The notes beneath the pieces were generated by a model. That model saw only the letters and a list, made by a program, of their open reading frames with translations. It had not been told where the DNA came from and did no database searches. This document shows, in pieces, positions 1-7,058 of a stretch of DNA of 45,354 nt. Position numbers and translations under genes: made by a program. How positions within the stretch are numbered: the first letter of the stretch is position 1; each line of letters starts with the position of its first letter. Origin of the DNA: Labilithrix sp. (GTDB lineage Bacteria > Myxococcota > Polyangia > Polyangiales > Polyangiaceae); assembly GCA_028287035.1 (NCBI GenBank), contig JAQBQL010000170.1, forward strand, positions 1-45,354, written 5' to 3'.

Positions 1-1006
1 CGAAGAACTTGGCTTTCCCTTCCTGCTGCGTGGCGGCAGAGAGCGGTATCACCGTTGCGGCGACAGGCTTGCCGACGTCGAGTCGAACCAGCGCCGTCGT
101 TCCGGTGGGGAACTGTCGGCGCGGATCGGCGATGTCGATCTCGATGTGGACCGTCCTCGTCGTCGGATCGGCCTTCGGCGCGCGTCGCGACACCACGGCC
201 GCGGCCTCCGCTCCGGTCGAGAGCATGTGGACGTTGACCGGGGTATCGACCTGCGCCGCTTCGAAGTCCTTCTCCGGAGCGTCGACGACGACGCGGACGG
301 TCGTGCGGTCGACGACGGAGACGATGGTGGTCCCGGGACGAATGAACGCGCCGGGGTCGGTGGTCCGCGCGGCGATCTCCCCGTCGAACGGCGCGCGCAA
401 CGCGCAATCGTGCACGTCGAGAGTGGCGGCGGTCAGGCGCGCTCTCGTCTCGAGAAGCTGAGCGCGTTCGGCGGAGCTCTGCGCGGTCTTCAGCTCGACG
501 TCGTTCGGCGCGATGAAGCCGCCGTCGAGCATCGCCGCCTGGCGCGCGGCCTCGTGCGCCGTCGCTCGCTGGCGCTCGCTGATGCCCTGGGCCTGCATCT
601 CCGTCGCGCGGCTCGCGGCGGTCGGGTTCGAGCAGTCGAGCGTTGCGAGCAGCTGGCCCTCCTTGACCGCGTCGCCGGGGCGCACCACCACCGTCTTCAC
701 GTAGGCCGAGATGTACTGCGGCCCGATGCTCGCCTCGACCCATGACTCGACCGCACCGACGTACGAGCGACTGTCGCGATAGGAGGCCGGCGTCGCCTCG
801 ACGACGCTCACGGGACGCGGTGCGGCTCCGAGCGCCACGTGATTCACCTTGTGATCGGCGTGGTAGACGAGCAACGCTCCGACCACCGCGAGCACGAACG
901 TCCCCATGGCAATCGCGAGGATGACGTGGCGGAGCTTGCCGCGTGTCTGCGTCGGCGCGACGTGTTCTCGCGCCGTCGCGTCTCCTCCGTGAACCTTCGC
1001 GGCCAT
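1..1006 (-). CDS. HlyD/RND-type periplasmic efflux adaptor (membrane fusion protein), 3' end outside window
   Basis: Adaptor that would link an inner-membrane pump to a TolC-type outer membrane channel. About 335 residues are visible and the frame is still open at the window edge, so the C-terminus is missing. A single membrane anchor lies near residues 24-48 (HVILAIAMGTFVLAVVGALL). It is followed by the adaptor pattern: a first lipoyl half (VRPGDAVKEGQLLATLD), an alpha-helical hairpin, a second lipoyl half (ALRAPFDGEIAARTTDPGAF) and the start of the beta-barrel. The ATG at 1006 was chosen because the membrane anchor follows directly and GAGG lies about 9 nt upstream. It sits 95 bp downstream of the tolC-like gene on the same strand, so the two are probably one operon; the pump gene is expected to the left of the window. 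The substrate cannot be told from sequence. Confidence 0.88.
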   Translation of the reverse strand, partial: MAAKVHGGDATAREHVAPTQTRGKLRHVILAIAMGTFVLAVVGALLVYHADHKVNHVALGAAPRPVSVVEATPASYRDSRSYVGAVESWVEASIGPQYISAYVKTVVVRPGDAVKEGQLLATLDCSNPTAASRATEMQAQGISERQRATAHEAARQAAMLDGGFIAPNDVELKTAQSSAERAQLLETRARLTAATLDVHDCALRAPFDGEIAARTTDPGAFIRPGTTIVSVVDRTTVRVVVDAPEKDFEAAQVDTPVNVHMLSTGAEAAAVVSRRAPKADPTTRTVHIEIDIADPRRQFPTGTTALVRLDVGKPVAATVIPLSAATQQEGKAKFF

Positions 1007-1058
1007 CGCGGACACCTCGCTCTGCGCACGCTTTCTCGAGCAAGATTCGCGCGCGCGG

Positions 1059-1076
1059 TCACGCCGTCATGCGTGA
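1059..1076. other. Short inverted repeat in tolC-adaptor spacer
   Basis: TCACGC and GCGTGA form perfect 6-bp arms around a 6-nt loop, between the stop of the outer membrane factor gene (1102) and the adaptor start (1006). It could be an mRNA hairpin that sets relative expression in the operon, or chance in GC-rich DNA. There is no T tract, so it is not a classic terminator. Confidence 0.3.
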
Positions 1077-1101
1077 GCTTCGTCGAGGGACTCGGCCCGC
1101 C

Positions 1102-2514
1102 TCAAAGTCCTTCTGCGATGGCGCGACCGAACATCGCACGTGCTCTGACCAGCTCGAATGCGCCGATGGCGAGATCGATCTCGCTGCGCGCGCGCAGCCC
1201 TTCGGCGTCTGCGAGCTCGACGCTCGTGCCCAGGCCCGCCTTGAAGCGGGCATCGGCCTGCGCGTAGTTCGCCAGCGCGGCTTCCACCGCGCGCCGCAGT
1301 CCGGGCAGCGTCGCTCGCGCGACCTCGACGTGGACGTAGGCTTGGTGGACGTTCGCGACGACGAGCTGCCGCGCGGCGTCGATCTCGTCGCGGCGCACCT
1401 GTTCTTGTGCGCGCGAGGCGTCGCGTCGTGCTGTGATGGTGCCGTCGAAGAGCGGCCAGCTCAGGATCAGGCCGGCGTCCCAGTTCGGTACCGACGGCAA
1501 GAGCCCGGAGTAGTCCGCACGATCGCCGTTGGTCGGCGGAGCGCCTCCGGCGCGACCCGAGAGGGTTCCCGTGAGGAACACGTCGGGCCTCAGCGCGGCG
1601 CCCACCGCTCGGCTCTGCCGCTCCTGCGCCTTGAGCTGGGCGAGCGTCTGCATGAGGCGCGGGTCGCGCGCGCTGGCCTGCTGGATGGCATTAGCGAGCG
1701 CCGGCATGTCCGCGATCGTCGGTCCTGCGGCCGACGCGTCGAGGGAGAGCTCCGAGGACCCGATGGCAGCGGCCAGCACGCTCTGCGAAACGGTGACGCC
1801 GCCCCGCGCACGGATCCGACCGATGTCGAAGCGTTGCAGGTCCGCCTCGGCGCGCGTGAGCTCGATCGGCGACCGGAGGCCCGAGCCGACACCGGCTTGC
1901 GCGAGATCACGATGGGCACGGGCGCGCTCGAGCGCCCCTTCGGAGGCCTGGAGGACCGCCTTTGCGGCCTGCACCGCGAAGAAGGCTTCTTCGACACCGA
2001 GCTCGATGTCCAGGCGCACGGCGTCTGCGTCGTGCTTCCCTACCTCGATCAGGGCATCCGCCGCGGCAGACTGCGCGGCGATCCGTCCAAACTCGAAGAC
2101 CTCCTGCGTCAGTCCGACACCAACCACCGTCGAAGCGTAAGGGGCGAGTGTCGAGCCCTGGGCAGCCACCGAGCGCGTTCCACCGATGCGCGGGACGTCC
2201 ACGTACGCCGTCGAGAGGTAACTGGCCGTCGTGTTGTTGGTGGTGCCGCCGAAGATCTGCGCGGTCGCCCCCACGCTGGGGAGCCAATGGCTGCGCGGGA
2301 CCACCGCCTGCGCACGCGCCGCAGAGACGCGAGCCAACGCCGCCCGAAGCTGCGGCTGATGGGACCGCGCGTACGCGAGCGCCTCGCTCAGCGTGATCGC
2401 ACGAGGGGCCGGGGCCGTCTCGTCCGCCAGCGCGTCGCGCGCGCCCATCTCGAGACCGAGGAGCACGACGGCCACCCCGACGAGTCGGCGAAGAACGGGG
2501 CGTTGTACCGGCAT
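1102..2514 (-). CDS. TolC family outer membrane efflux protein
   Basis: Outer membrane channel of a tripartite exporter; 470 residues, typical of the OEP/TolC family. An N-terminal signal peptide (RRLVGVAVVLLGLEMGARDALA, residues about 8-29) precedes two related halves rich in long amphipathic helices. Each half begins with the usual pattern: 'ITLSEALAYARSHQPQLRAA' in the first, and the short repeat after residue 240. 'GLTQEVFEFGR' and 'LILSWPLFDG' are the paired beta-strand motifs of the family. The ATG at 2514 gives a normal signal peptide; a GTG at 2535, with GGAGG further upstream, is a possible alternative. Longer in-frame extensions run into the acyl-CoA synthetase gene and were rejected. 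Next downstream is the adaptor gene, supporting an efflux operon. Confidence 0.9.
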   Translation of the reverse strand: MPVQRPVLRRLVGVAVVLLGLEMGARDALADETAPAPRAITLSEALAYARSHQPQLRAALARVSAARAQAVVPRSHWLPSVGATAQIFGGTTNNTTASYLSTAYVDVPRIGGTRSVAAQGSTLAPYASTVVGVGLTQEVFEFGRIAAQSAAADALIEVGKHDADAVRLDIELGVEEAFFAVQAAKAVLQASEGALERARAHRDLAQAGVGSGLRSPIELTRAEADLQRFDIGRIRARGGVTVSQSVLAAAIGSSELSLDASAAGPTIADMPALANAIQQASARDPRLMQTLAQLKAQERQSRAVGAALRPDVFLTGTLSGRAGGAPPTNGDRADYSGLLPSVPNWDAGLILSWPLFDGTITARRDASRAQEQVRRDEIDAARQLVVANVHQAYVHVEVARATLPGLRRAVEAALANYAQADARFKAGLGTSVELADAEGLRARSEIDLAIGAFELVRARAMFGRAIAEGL

Positions 2515-2599
2515 CGAGCCGATGGCCAGCAGCACCTTTCGTACCAACACCTCCGCCGTGCATCGCGCGCAAAATCCGCGATGCGCCCGCTGCAGGCTC

Positions 2600-2622
2600 C
2601 GGGTGATTTCGCGAATTACCCG
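2600..2622. promoter_or_regulatory. Palindrome overlapping the acyl-CoA synthetase stop, upstream of the efflux operon
   Basis: CGGGTGATT-tcgcg-AATTACCCG gives 9-bp arms with one mismatch (a G-T pair in RNA). The right arm contains the TAA stop of the acyl-CoA synthetase (2616-2618). It lies 86 bp before the tolC-like start. No T tract follows on the minus strand, so an operator for a regulator of the efflux operon is as likely as a terminator (inference). Confidence 0.4.
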
Positions 2623-4319
2623 ATGTCGCGCAGCTCTCGTTTCAGCACTTTTCCCGTGGGATTTCTCGGCAACGCATCGACGAACACGTAGTCGCGCGGC
2701 ACCTTCGCGCCGGCGAGCCGCTCGCGCACGAACGCCTTGAGCGTGCCCTCGTCGAGGCTCGAGCCGGTCTTCTTCACGACGAATGCGCGGACGCGCTCGC
2801 CCCACTCGCGATCGGGCACGCCGATGACGGCGCACTCGGCGACGTCGGGGTGCTGCTCGAGAGCGCTCTCGACTTCGGCGGGATACACGTTCACACCGCC
2901 CGAGATGACCATGTCGCGCTTGCGACCCTCGATGAAGTAGTTGCCCGACACGTCCGCGCGCGCGAGGTCACCGACGCTGAAGAAGCCGTCGATCATGCTC
3001 TGCGACGTAGCCGCGTCGTCGTTGTGATAGCCGGCGACGAGCATCTTGTTCTTCACGTAGAGCTCGCCGACCTCGCCCGGCTTCACCTCGCGGCGATCCT
3101 CGCCGAGGAGATGGATCTCGTTGCCGGGAAGCGCCTTGCCGATGGTGCCGGGCGCGGCGCGGAGGTCGGCGGGCTTCGCCAGCGTGACGAGACCGGTCTC
3201 GGTCGCGCCGTAGAAGTTGTAGAGCACGTCGCCGAACGCATCCATGAAGTCGATGGCGAGCGGCGCGGGCAGCGGTGCGCCGCCGGAGAAGACGGCGCGC
3301 AGTGTTCGCGCGTCGTACTTCTTCCGCGTCGCGAGCGGCAGTTCGAGGACGCGATGGAGCATGGTCGGCACCACAGCGGTGGTGGTGACGGAGTGGCGCT
3401 CGATCAGATCGAGGAACGGCTCCGGCTTGAACTCGTCCATGAGCACGACGGTCTGACCGAGGATCGCCGAGAGCGACATGAAGCCGAACGCCGTGGAGTG
3501 ATAGAGCGGACACGCGACGAGATGGATGTCGTCGACACGCAGCGGCGTCTCGTTGATGAAGCGGAAGGCCGCATGCATCGTGTCCTTCGGAAACTTGCGG
3601 ACTGCACCTTTCGGCTTGCCGGTGGTGCCCGACGTGTAGATGACGACCGCGGCGTCGTCGTCGTCGGGGGACGCGGCGCCGGCCGGGGACGCGGGGGGCG
3701 GGGCGGCCTCGGCGAGGAGCGTCTCGTAGGAGAGCGCGCCGGGCGGGGCATCCCCGACGACGATCACGTTGGCGAGGAGGCGCTCGGTGAGCTCGGCGCG
3801 TGCCGCCTCGAGCGCGTGCAGGAGCTCCGCCTCGATCACGATGCCGTCGGCGCCGGAGTGATTCGCCAGGTAGACGAGCTCCTGCGGGGTCGACCGCCAC
3901 GAGATGGCCACGGCGTGCGCCCCGGCGCGCGTCGCGGCGGCGCCGAGCTCCACCATCTCGGGGCGGTTGTGCAGCATGACGATGACCCGCTTGCGGCGGC
4001 CGATGCCGCGCGCGGCGAGGGCCCAGGCGAGCCGGTCGATGCGGGCGTCGAGCTCGGCGAACGTGCGCGTCAGCTCGCGCCAGACGATCGCGGGCTTCTC
4101 CGGGGAGTTGCGCGCGTGGATGCGGAAGATCTGGGACGGGTTCTGGGCGCCGCCCGCGAGCACCTGCAGGAGCGCGCGAGCGCCGGCGGGGCGGAGCGTC
4201 CACATCATGCCGCTCTGCCGGCCGAGCTGCACGGAGGCCTGCACGCGCTGCGGGAGGTCGCGCAGCGTCTGGACGTGGGCGGCGCGCCTCGCGAGGACGC
4301 CCTTCACGACGTTCCACAT
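2616..4319 (-). CDS. AMP-forming acyl-CoA synthetase / AMP-binding ligase
   Basis: Member of the ANL superfamily, which activates a carboxylic acid as acyl-AMP and usually transfers it to CoA. The 567 residues carry all core motifs: the phosphate-binding loop YTSGTTGKPKG (228-238), YGATETG (370-376), VGDLA (449-453), the hinge region GRKRDMVISGGVNVYP (465-480) and the C-terminal PTGKVLKREL with the catalytic Lys at about 557. The WRSTPQEL stretch (141-148) and the overall layout resemble long-chain fatty acyl-CoA synthetases such as the FadD-like ligases of actinobacteria and myxobacteria. Substrate chain length cannot be assigned. The ATG at 4319 is 32 bp from the divergent PilZ gene, so both promoters share or overlap this short spacer. 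The efflux operon lies 100 bp downstream on the same strand. Confidence 0.9.
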   Translation of the reverse strand: MWNVVKGVLARRAAHVQTLRDLPQRVQASVQLGRQSGMMWTLRPAGARALLQVLAGGAQNPSQIFRIHARNSPEKPAIVWRELTRTFAELDARIDRLAWALAARGIGRRKRVIVMLHNRPEMVELGAAATRAGAHAVAISWRSTPQELVYLANHSGADGIVIEAELLHALEAARAELTERLLANVIVVGDAPPGALSYETLLAEAAPPPASPAGAASPDDDDAAVVIYTSGTTGKPKGAVRKFPKDTMHAAFRFINETPLRVDDIHLVACPLYHSTAFGFMSLSAILGQTVVLMDEFKPEPFLDLIERHSVTTTAVVPTMLHRVLELPLATRKKYDARTLRAVFSGGAPLPAPLAIDFMDAFGDVLYNFYGATETGLVTLAKPADLRAAPGTIGKALPGNEIHLLGEDRREVKPGEVGELYVKNKMLVAGYHNDDAATSQSMIDGFFSVGDLARADVSGNYFIEGRKRDMVISGGVNVYPAEVESALEQHPDVAECAVIGVPDREWGERVRAFVVKKTGSSLDEGTLKAFVRERLAGAKVPRDYVFVDALPRNPTGKVLKRELRDIG

Positions 4320-4337
4320 GGGCCGGAACGTATCAGC

Positions 4338-4343
4338 TATCCT
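4338..4343 (+). promoter_or_regulatory. Candidate -10 box for PilZ gene (leaderless spacing)
   Basis: TATCCT ends 8 nt before the ATG at 4352, inside the 32-bp divergent spacer. A transcript starting about 7 nt downstream would have almost no leader. No good -35 is visible. The same TATCCT box precedes the KOW gene and the lipoprotein gene starting at 32141. Confidence 0.4.
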
Positions 4344-4351
4344 GCTGGCCG

Positions 4352-4756
4352 ATGAGCGAAGACCCGCGCGACGAGCGCGCGCCGATCACCCTGCGCGTCG
4401 ACTACAAGCGGCTCAACACGTTCTTCGCCGACTACACGAAGAACATCTCGAAGGGCGGCACCTTCGTCCGCACCGAACGGCCGCTCGAGGTGGGGACCGA
4501 GTTCATGTTCGTGCTGTCGCTGCCCGAGGGGGTGACGCTCGACCTCAAGGGCGTCGTCCGGTGGGTGGTCACCGAGGCGGCGGCGACGAGCGACAAGCCG
4601 GCCGGGATGGGCATCGAGTTCGTCTTCGAGGACGACGAGAAGCGGCGGCAAGCCCATGAGTCGGTGGCGGTGATGATGCGCGAGTCGCTGGGGACCGCGC
4701 TGGCCGACAAGCTCCTGGGTGGCGGCCGCGACCCGCGCGGCCCGGCGAGCACGTAG
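4352..4756 (+). CDS. PilZ domain protein (TIGR02266-like)
   Basis: Small cytoplasmic protein of 134 residues consisting almost entirely of one PilZ domain. Residues 12-105 contain the features of the Myxococcus-type PilZ subfamily: RVDYKRLNTFFADYTKNISKGGTF near the N-terminus, a VGTEFMFVLSLPEG strand pair, KGVVRWV and GMGIEFVF near the end. PilZ domains commonly bind cyclic di-GMP through an RxxxR plus (D/N)xSxxG pair. Here the second motif is NISKGG, and the arginine motif is not canonical, so binding is uncertain. The gene is divergent from the acyl-CoA synthetase and 40 bp upstream of nadA; nadA appears to have its own promoter. Confidence 0.85.
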   Translation: MSEDPRDERAPITLRVDYKRLNTFFADYTKNISKGGTFVRTERPLEVGTEFMFVLSLPEGVTLDLKGVVRWVVTEAAATSDKPAGMGIEFVFEDDEKRRQAHESVAVMMRESLGTALADKLLGGGRDPRGPAST

Positions 4757-4760
4757 CGCC

Positions 4761-4789
4761 TTTACCCCTGCTCCGGCACGCCCTAGGTT
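4761..4789 (+). promoter_or_regulatory. Candidate promoter of nadA (leaderless)
   Basis: TTTACC (4761-4766), a 17-bp spacer and TAGGTT (4784-4789), with only 7 nt between the -10 box and the ATG. The predicted transcription start falls on or next to the start codon. Confidence 0.5.
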
Positions 4790-4796
4790 CCGGGGC

Positions 4797-5777
4797 ATGA
4801 TGACCCGCACGTTGCCCATCGCGGGCCGCGCCGCCGACAGGGCGATCGATCCCGCTCTCGACCTCGAGGCGGAGATCCAGCGCCTCAAGAAGGAGAGGAA
4901 CGCGGTCGTCCTCGCGCACTACTACCAGGACGGCGAGATCCAGGACGTCGCCGACTTCATCGGCGACTCGCTCCAGCTCGCGCAGGCCGCTGCCAGCACC
5001 AAGGCAGACGTGATCTGCTTCGCGGGCGTGCACTTCATGGCGGAGACCGCGAAGATCCTGAACCCCGAGCGCATCGTGGTCGTGCCCGACATGGAGGCCG
5101 GGTGCTCGCTCGCCTCCGGGGCGCCGGCCGAGAAGGTGGCGGCGTGGAAGGCGCGGTACCCGGGCTCGGTGCTCGTCAGCTACATCAACTGCTCGGCCGC
5201 GGTGAAGGCGCTCTCCGACTACATCGTGACGTCCTCGAACGCCGAGCGCATCGTCGCGCAGATCCCGGCGGACAAGACGGTGCTCTTCGCGCCCGACAAG
5301 AACCTCGGCGGCTATCTGAACAAGAAGCTCGGTCGGAACATGCTGCTGTGGCCGGGCACCTGCATCGTGCACGACACGTTCAGCGAGCGGAAGATCACGG
5401 GCCTTCGCGAGCGGAACCCCGGCGCGCTGCTCCTCGCGCATCCCGAATGCGACGACGTCATCCTGCGAATGGCCGACTACGTGGGGTCGACGACGGGCAT
5501 CCTGAACTTCGCGACGGCGAGCGCCGCCAAGGACTTCATCGTCGCGACCGAGCCCGGCATCCTGCACCAGATGGAAAAGGCGTCGCCGGGCAAGCGCTTC
5601 ATCCCGGCCCCGCCGGAGGCAAACTGCGCCTGCAACGAGTGCCCCCACATGAAGAAGAACTCGCTCGAGAAGGTCTACCTCTCCCTGCGCGACCTCGACC
5701 CGTGCCTCGAGATGGACCCCGCCCTCATGCGCGCCGCCCGCGTCCCCATCGACCTGATGCTGAAGCTCTCGGCCTGA
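4797..5777 (+). CDS. nadA: Quinolinate synthase NadA
   Basis: Condenses iminoaspartate with dihydroxyacetone phosphate to quinolinate, the second step of de novo NAD synthesis; cytoplasmic [4Fe-4S] enzyme. The 326 residues contain the signature LAHYYQDGEIQDVADFIGDS near residues 39-58. The three cluster cysteines fall in family positions: C103 (EAGCSLAS), C189 (PGTCIVHDTF) and C282 (CNECPHMKKN). Length and motifs match the family. ATG 4797 is preferred to upstream in-frame codons because the family N-terminus begins shortly after it and a candidate promoter sits directly upstream. nadB and nadC are not in the window. A GC-rich hairpin and a repeat array follow the stop codon. Confidence 0.96.
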   Translation: MMTRTLPIAGRAADRAIDPALDLEAEIQRLKKERNAVVLAHYYQDGEIQDVADFIGDSLQLAQAAASTKADVICFAGVHFMAETAKILNPERIVVVPDMEAGCSLASGAPAEKVAAWKARYPGSVLVSYINCSAAVKALSDYIVTSSNAERIVAQIPADKTVLFAPDKNLGGYLNKKLGRNMLLWPGTCIVHDTFSERKITGLRERNPGALLLAHPECDDVILRMADYVGSTTGILNFATASAAKDFIVATEPGILHQMEKASPGKRFIPAPPEANCACNECPHMKKNSLEKVYLSLRDLDPCLEMDPALMRAARVPIDLMLKLSA

Positions 5778-5780
5778 CCG

Positions 5781-5805
5781 CCGCGCGCGGGATCGCCGCG
5801 CGCGG
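5781..5805 (+). terminator. GC hairpin after nadA
   Basis: CCGCGCGCGG occurs at 5781-5790 and again at 5796-5805 around GATCG. Because the decamer is self-complementary, the pair can fold into a 10-bp stem. It starts 4 nt after the nadA stop. No T tract follows, so it may block RNA decay or pause transcription rather than act as a classic terminator. Confidence 0.4.
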
Positions 5806-5822
5806 CGTGCGCCGGAGAGCGC

Positions 5823-5946
5823 AAACTCGTTCGGATCCCTCACGACTCGCGCGCTTGGGGGGCCCTCAGCGCCCCGAAGTCGTTCCCTCACGACCCGCCG
5901 CGTCCCCGGGGGCCCTCAGCGCCCCGAAGTCGTTCGGATCCCTCAC
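5823..5946 (-). repeat. Three repeat copies, minus orientation
   Basis: Cores at 5926-5946, 5876-5891 and 5823-5843, read on the minus strand as GTGAGGGATCCGAACGA followed by S or Y and TTY. The middle copy has lost 5 bases (GTGAGGGAACGACTTC). Period is about 50-55 bp. Between cores, the first two copies share a GC-rich segment (GGGGCGCTGAGGGCCCCC) that itself contains a small palindrome. Confidence 0.85.
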
Positions 5947-6022
5947 GACCCGCCGCGTCCCCGCAGCGAACCGCGTGACCCGCAGGTGCTGACCGTGCAG
6001 GTGGCGGGCGGTCGAGATGATC

Positions 6023-6180
6023 GTGAGGGATCCGAACGATTTCGGGCGCCGCGGTCGTGCCCCGCAGCGCGCCAGTCCTGAGGGATCCGAACGATTTCCA
6101 GGGCCGCGGTCGTCCCCCGCAGCGCGCCCGTCGTGAGGGATCCGAACGATTTCCAGGGCCGCGGTCCGCCCGCGCAGCGG
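6023..6180 (+). repeat. Three repeat copies, plus orientation
   Basis: Cores start at 6023, 6078 and 6133, exactly 55 bp apart: GTGAGGGATCCGAACGAT then TTC, with the second copy starting C instead of G. The 55-bp units also share a GGGCCGCGGTCGT-like segment and CCCGCAGCGCGCC. The last unit decays at about 6180, 21 bp before the stop of the mlaE-like gene. The first plus core can pair over 21 nt with the minus core at 5926-5946. Confidence 0.85.
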
Positions 6181-6200
6181 CAGCGCGCGGGCGCGGCGGA

Positions 6201-7031
6201 TCAGATGTTCGTCATCAGGGAGGTGACGATGTAGTCGGCGGCGAAGATGGCGACGATGCTCGCGACGACCGCCTTCGCGGTGGCTTCGCCGACGCCGCGG
6301 GCGCCGCCCGAGGCGAAGAAGCCCTTCTTGCAGCAGATCGTGCTGACGATGACGCCGAACAGGGCGGCCTTCACGAGGAGCATCCGGATGTCCTCCCACT
6401 TCACGAACGTCTGGATGCGCTCGAAGAAGACACCCGGGTCGATGCCCTGCCAGAGCACCGCGACGATCCATGCGCCGAACATGCCGGCGATGGCGAAACA
6501 CAGGGCGAGCAGCGGGAGCACGAGGGTCGTCGCGAGCACCCGCGGCACCACGAGGTACTGCACCGGGCTGACGCCCATCGTCGTGATGGCGTCGATCTGC
6601 TCGGTCACGCGCATGTTGCCGAGCTCGCTGGCCATCGTGCTGCCGGCGCGCGCCGTCACGACGACCGCCGCCAGCACCGGAGCGAGCTCACGGGACAGCG
6701 CGAGCGCCACGACGCCGCCGACCATGCCCTCCGCCGAGAACTGGCGGAAGCCCACGATGACGCTGACCGTGAAGGCCATTCCCGTGAACATCCCCACGAG
6801 GCCCGCGATGAACAGCGAGCCGGCGCCGATGAACTCGATGGCGATGAGGAACTGCCCGAGGCGGAACGGCGGCCGCACGAGCCACGACATCGCCTTGCCG
6901 AACAGCAGCACGGTGCCGCCGAGGTCGTCGAACAGGCCGAGGACCGGATCGAGAACGGGGTCGAACAGCGCGAAGAAGCTCTTCTCCTTCGGAGCCTCGC
7001 CGCCCTCTGCGCTGGTGTTCGCGTTCGCCAA
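6201..7031 (-). CDS. MlaE/YrbE family ABC transporter permease
   Basis: Inner-membrane permease of the MlaE family, which moves phospholipids or other lipids between membranes together with an MlaF-type ATPase and an MlaD-type substrate-binding protein. The 276 residues show an N-terminal amphipathic segment, then hydrophobic helices. Family stretches are IEFIGAGSLFIAGLVGMFTG, LSRELAPVLAAVVVTARAGS, MASELGNMRVTEQIDAI, and MGVSPVQYLVVPRVLAT. Start codon is TTG 7031; no ATG fits upstream of the conserved region. A TAGACT box lies 9 nt before it, in the 27-bp gap after alanine racemase. No MlaF or MlaD gene is adjacent, because the repeat region follows. Partners are presumably elsewhere. Confidence 0.88.
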   Translation of the reverse strand: MANANTSAEGGEAPKEKSFFALFDPVLDPVLGLFDDLGGTVLLFGKAMSWLVRPPFRLGQFLIAIEFIGAGSLFIAGLVGMFTGMAFTVSVIVGFRQFSAEGMVGGVVALALSRELAPVLAAVVVTARAGSTMASELGNMRVTEQIDAITTMGVSPVQYLVVPRVLATTLVLPLLALCFAIAGMFGAWIVAVLWQGIDPGVFFERIQTFVKWEDIRMLLVKAALFGVIVSTICCKKGFFASGGARGVGEATAKAVVASIVAIFAADYIVTSLMTNI

Positions 7032-7040
7032 GACGCCGGG

Positions 7041-7046
7041 AGTCTA
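7041..7046 (-). promoter_or_regulatory. Candidate -10 box for mlaE-like gene
   Basis: TAGACT on the minus strand, 9 nt before the TTG start and just after the alanine racemase stop. No convincing -35. It could let the permease gene be expressed apart from the racemase. Confidence 0.35.
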
Positions 7047-7058
7047 GCGCGGAAACCC

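Larger units (their letters stand above)
5778..6200. other. 423-bp intergenic region between convergent nadA and mlaE-like genes
   Basis: The only non-coding stretch longer than 300 bases. It contains a GC hairpin directly after nadA (5781-5805) and two facing arrays of a short repeat (5823-5946 on the minus strand, 6023-6153 on the plus strand) separated by about 76 bp. Open frames through it follow the repeats and show no family resemblance, so I call no gene. Confidence 0.8.

Noticed and set aside
2515..2835. Extension of the TolC-like protein upstream into the acyl-CoA synthetase gene
   Set aside because: It would overlap 220 bp of a gene with clear C-terminal motifs and would bury the signal peptide inside the protein.
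4891..4960. Frameshift or missing cluster cysteine in nadA
   Set aside because: All three cysteines and the N-terminal signature are in one uninterrupted frame of normal length.
5823..6180. CRISPR array
   Set aside because: The units are near-identical along their length with no unique spacers, they occur in both orientations, and no cas gene is present.
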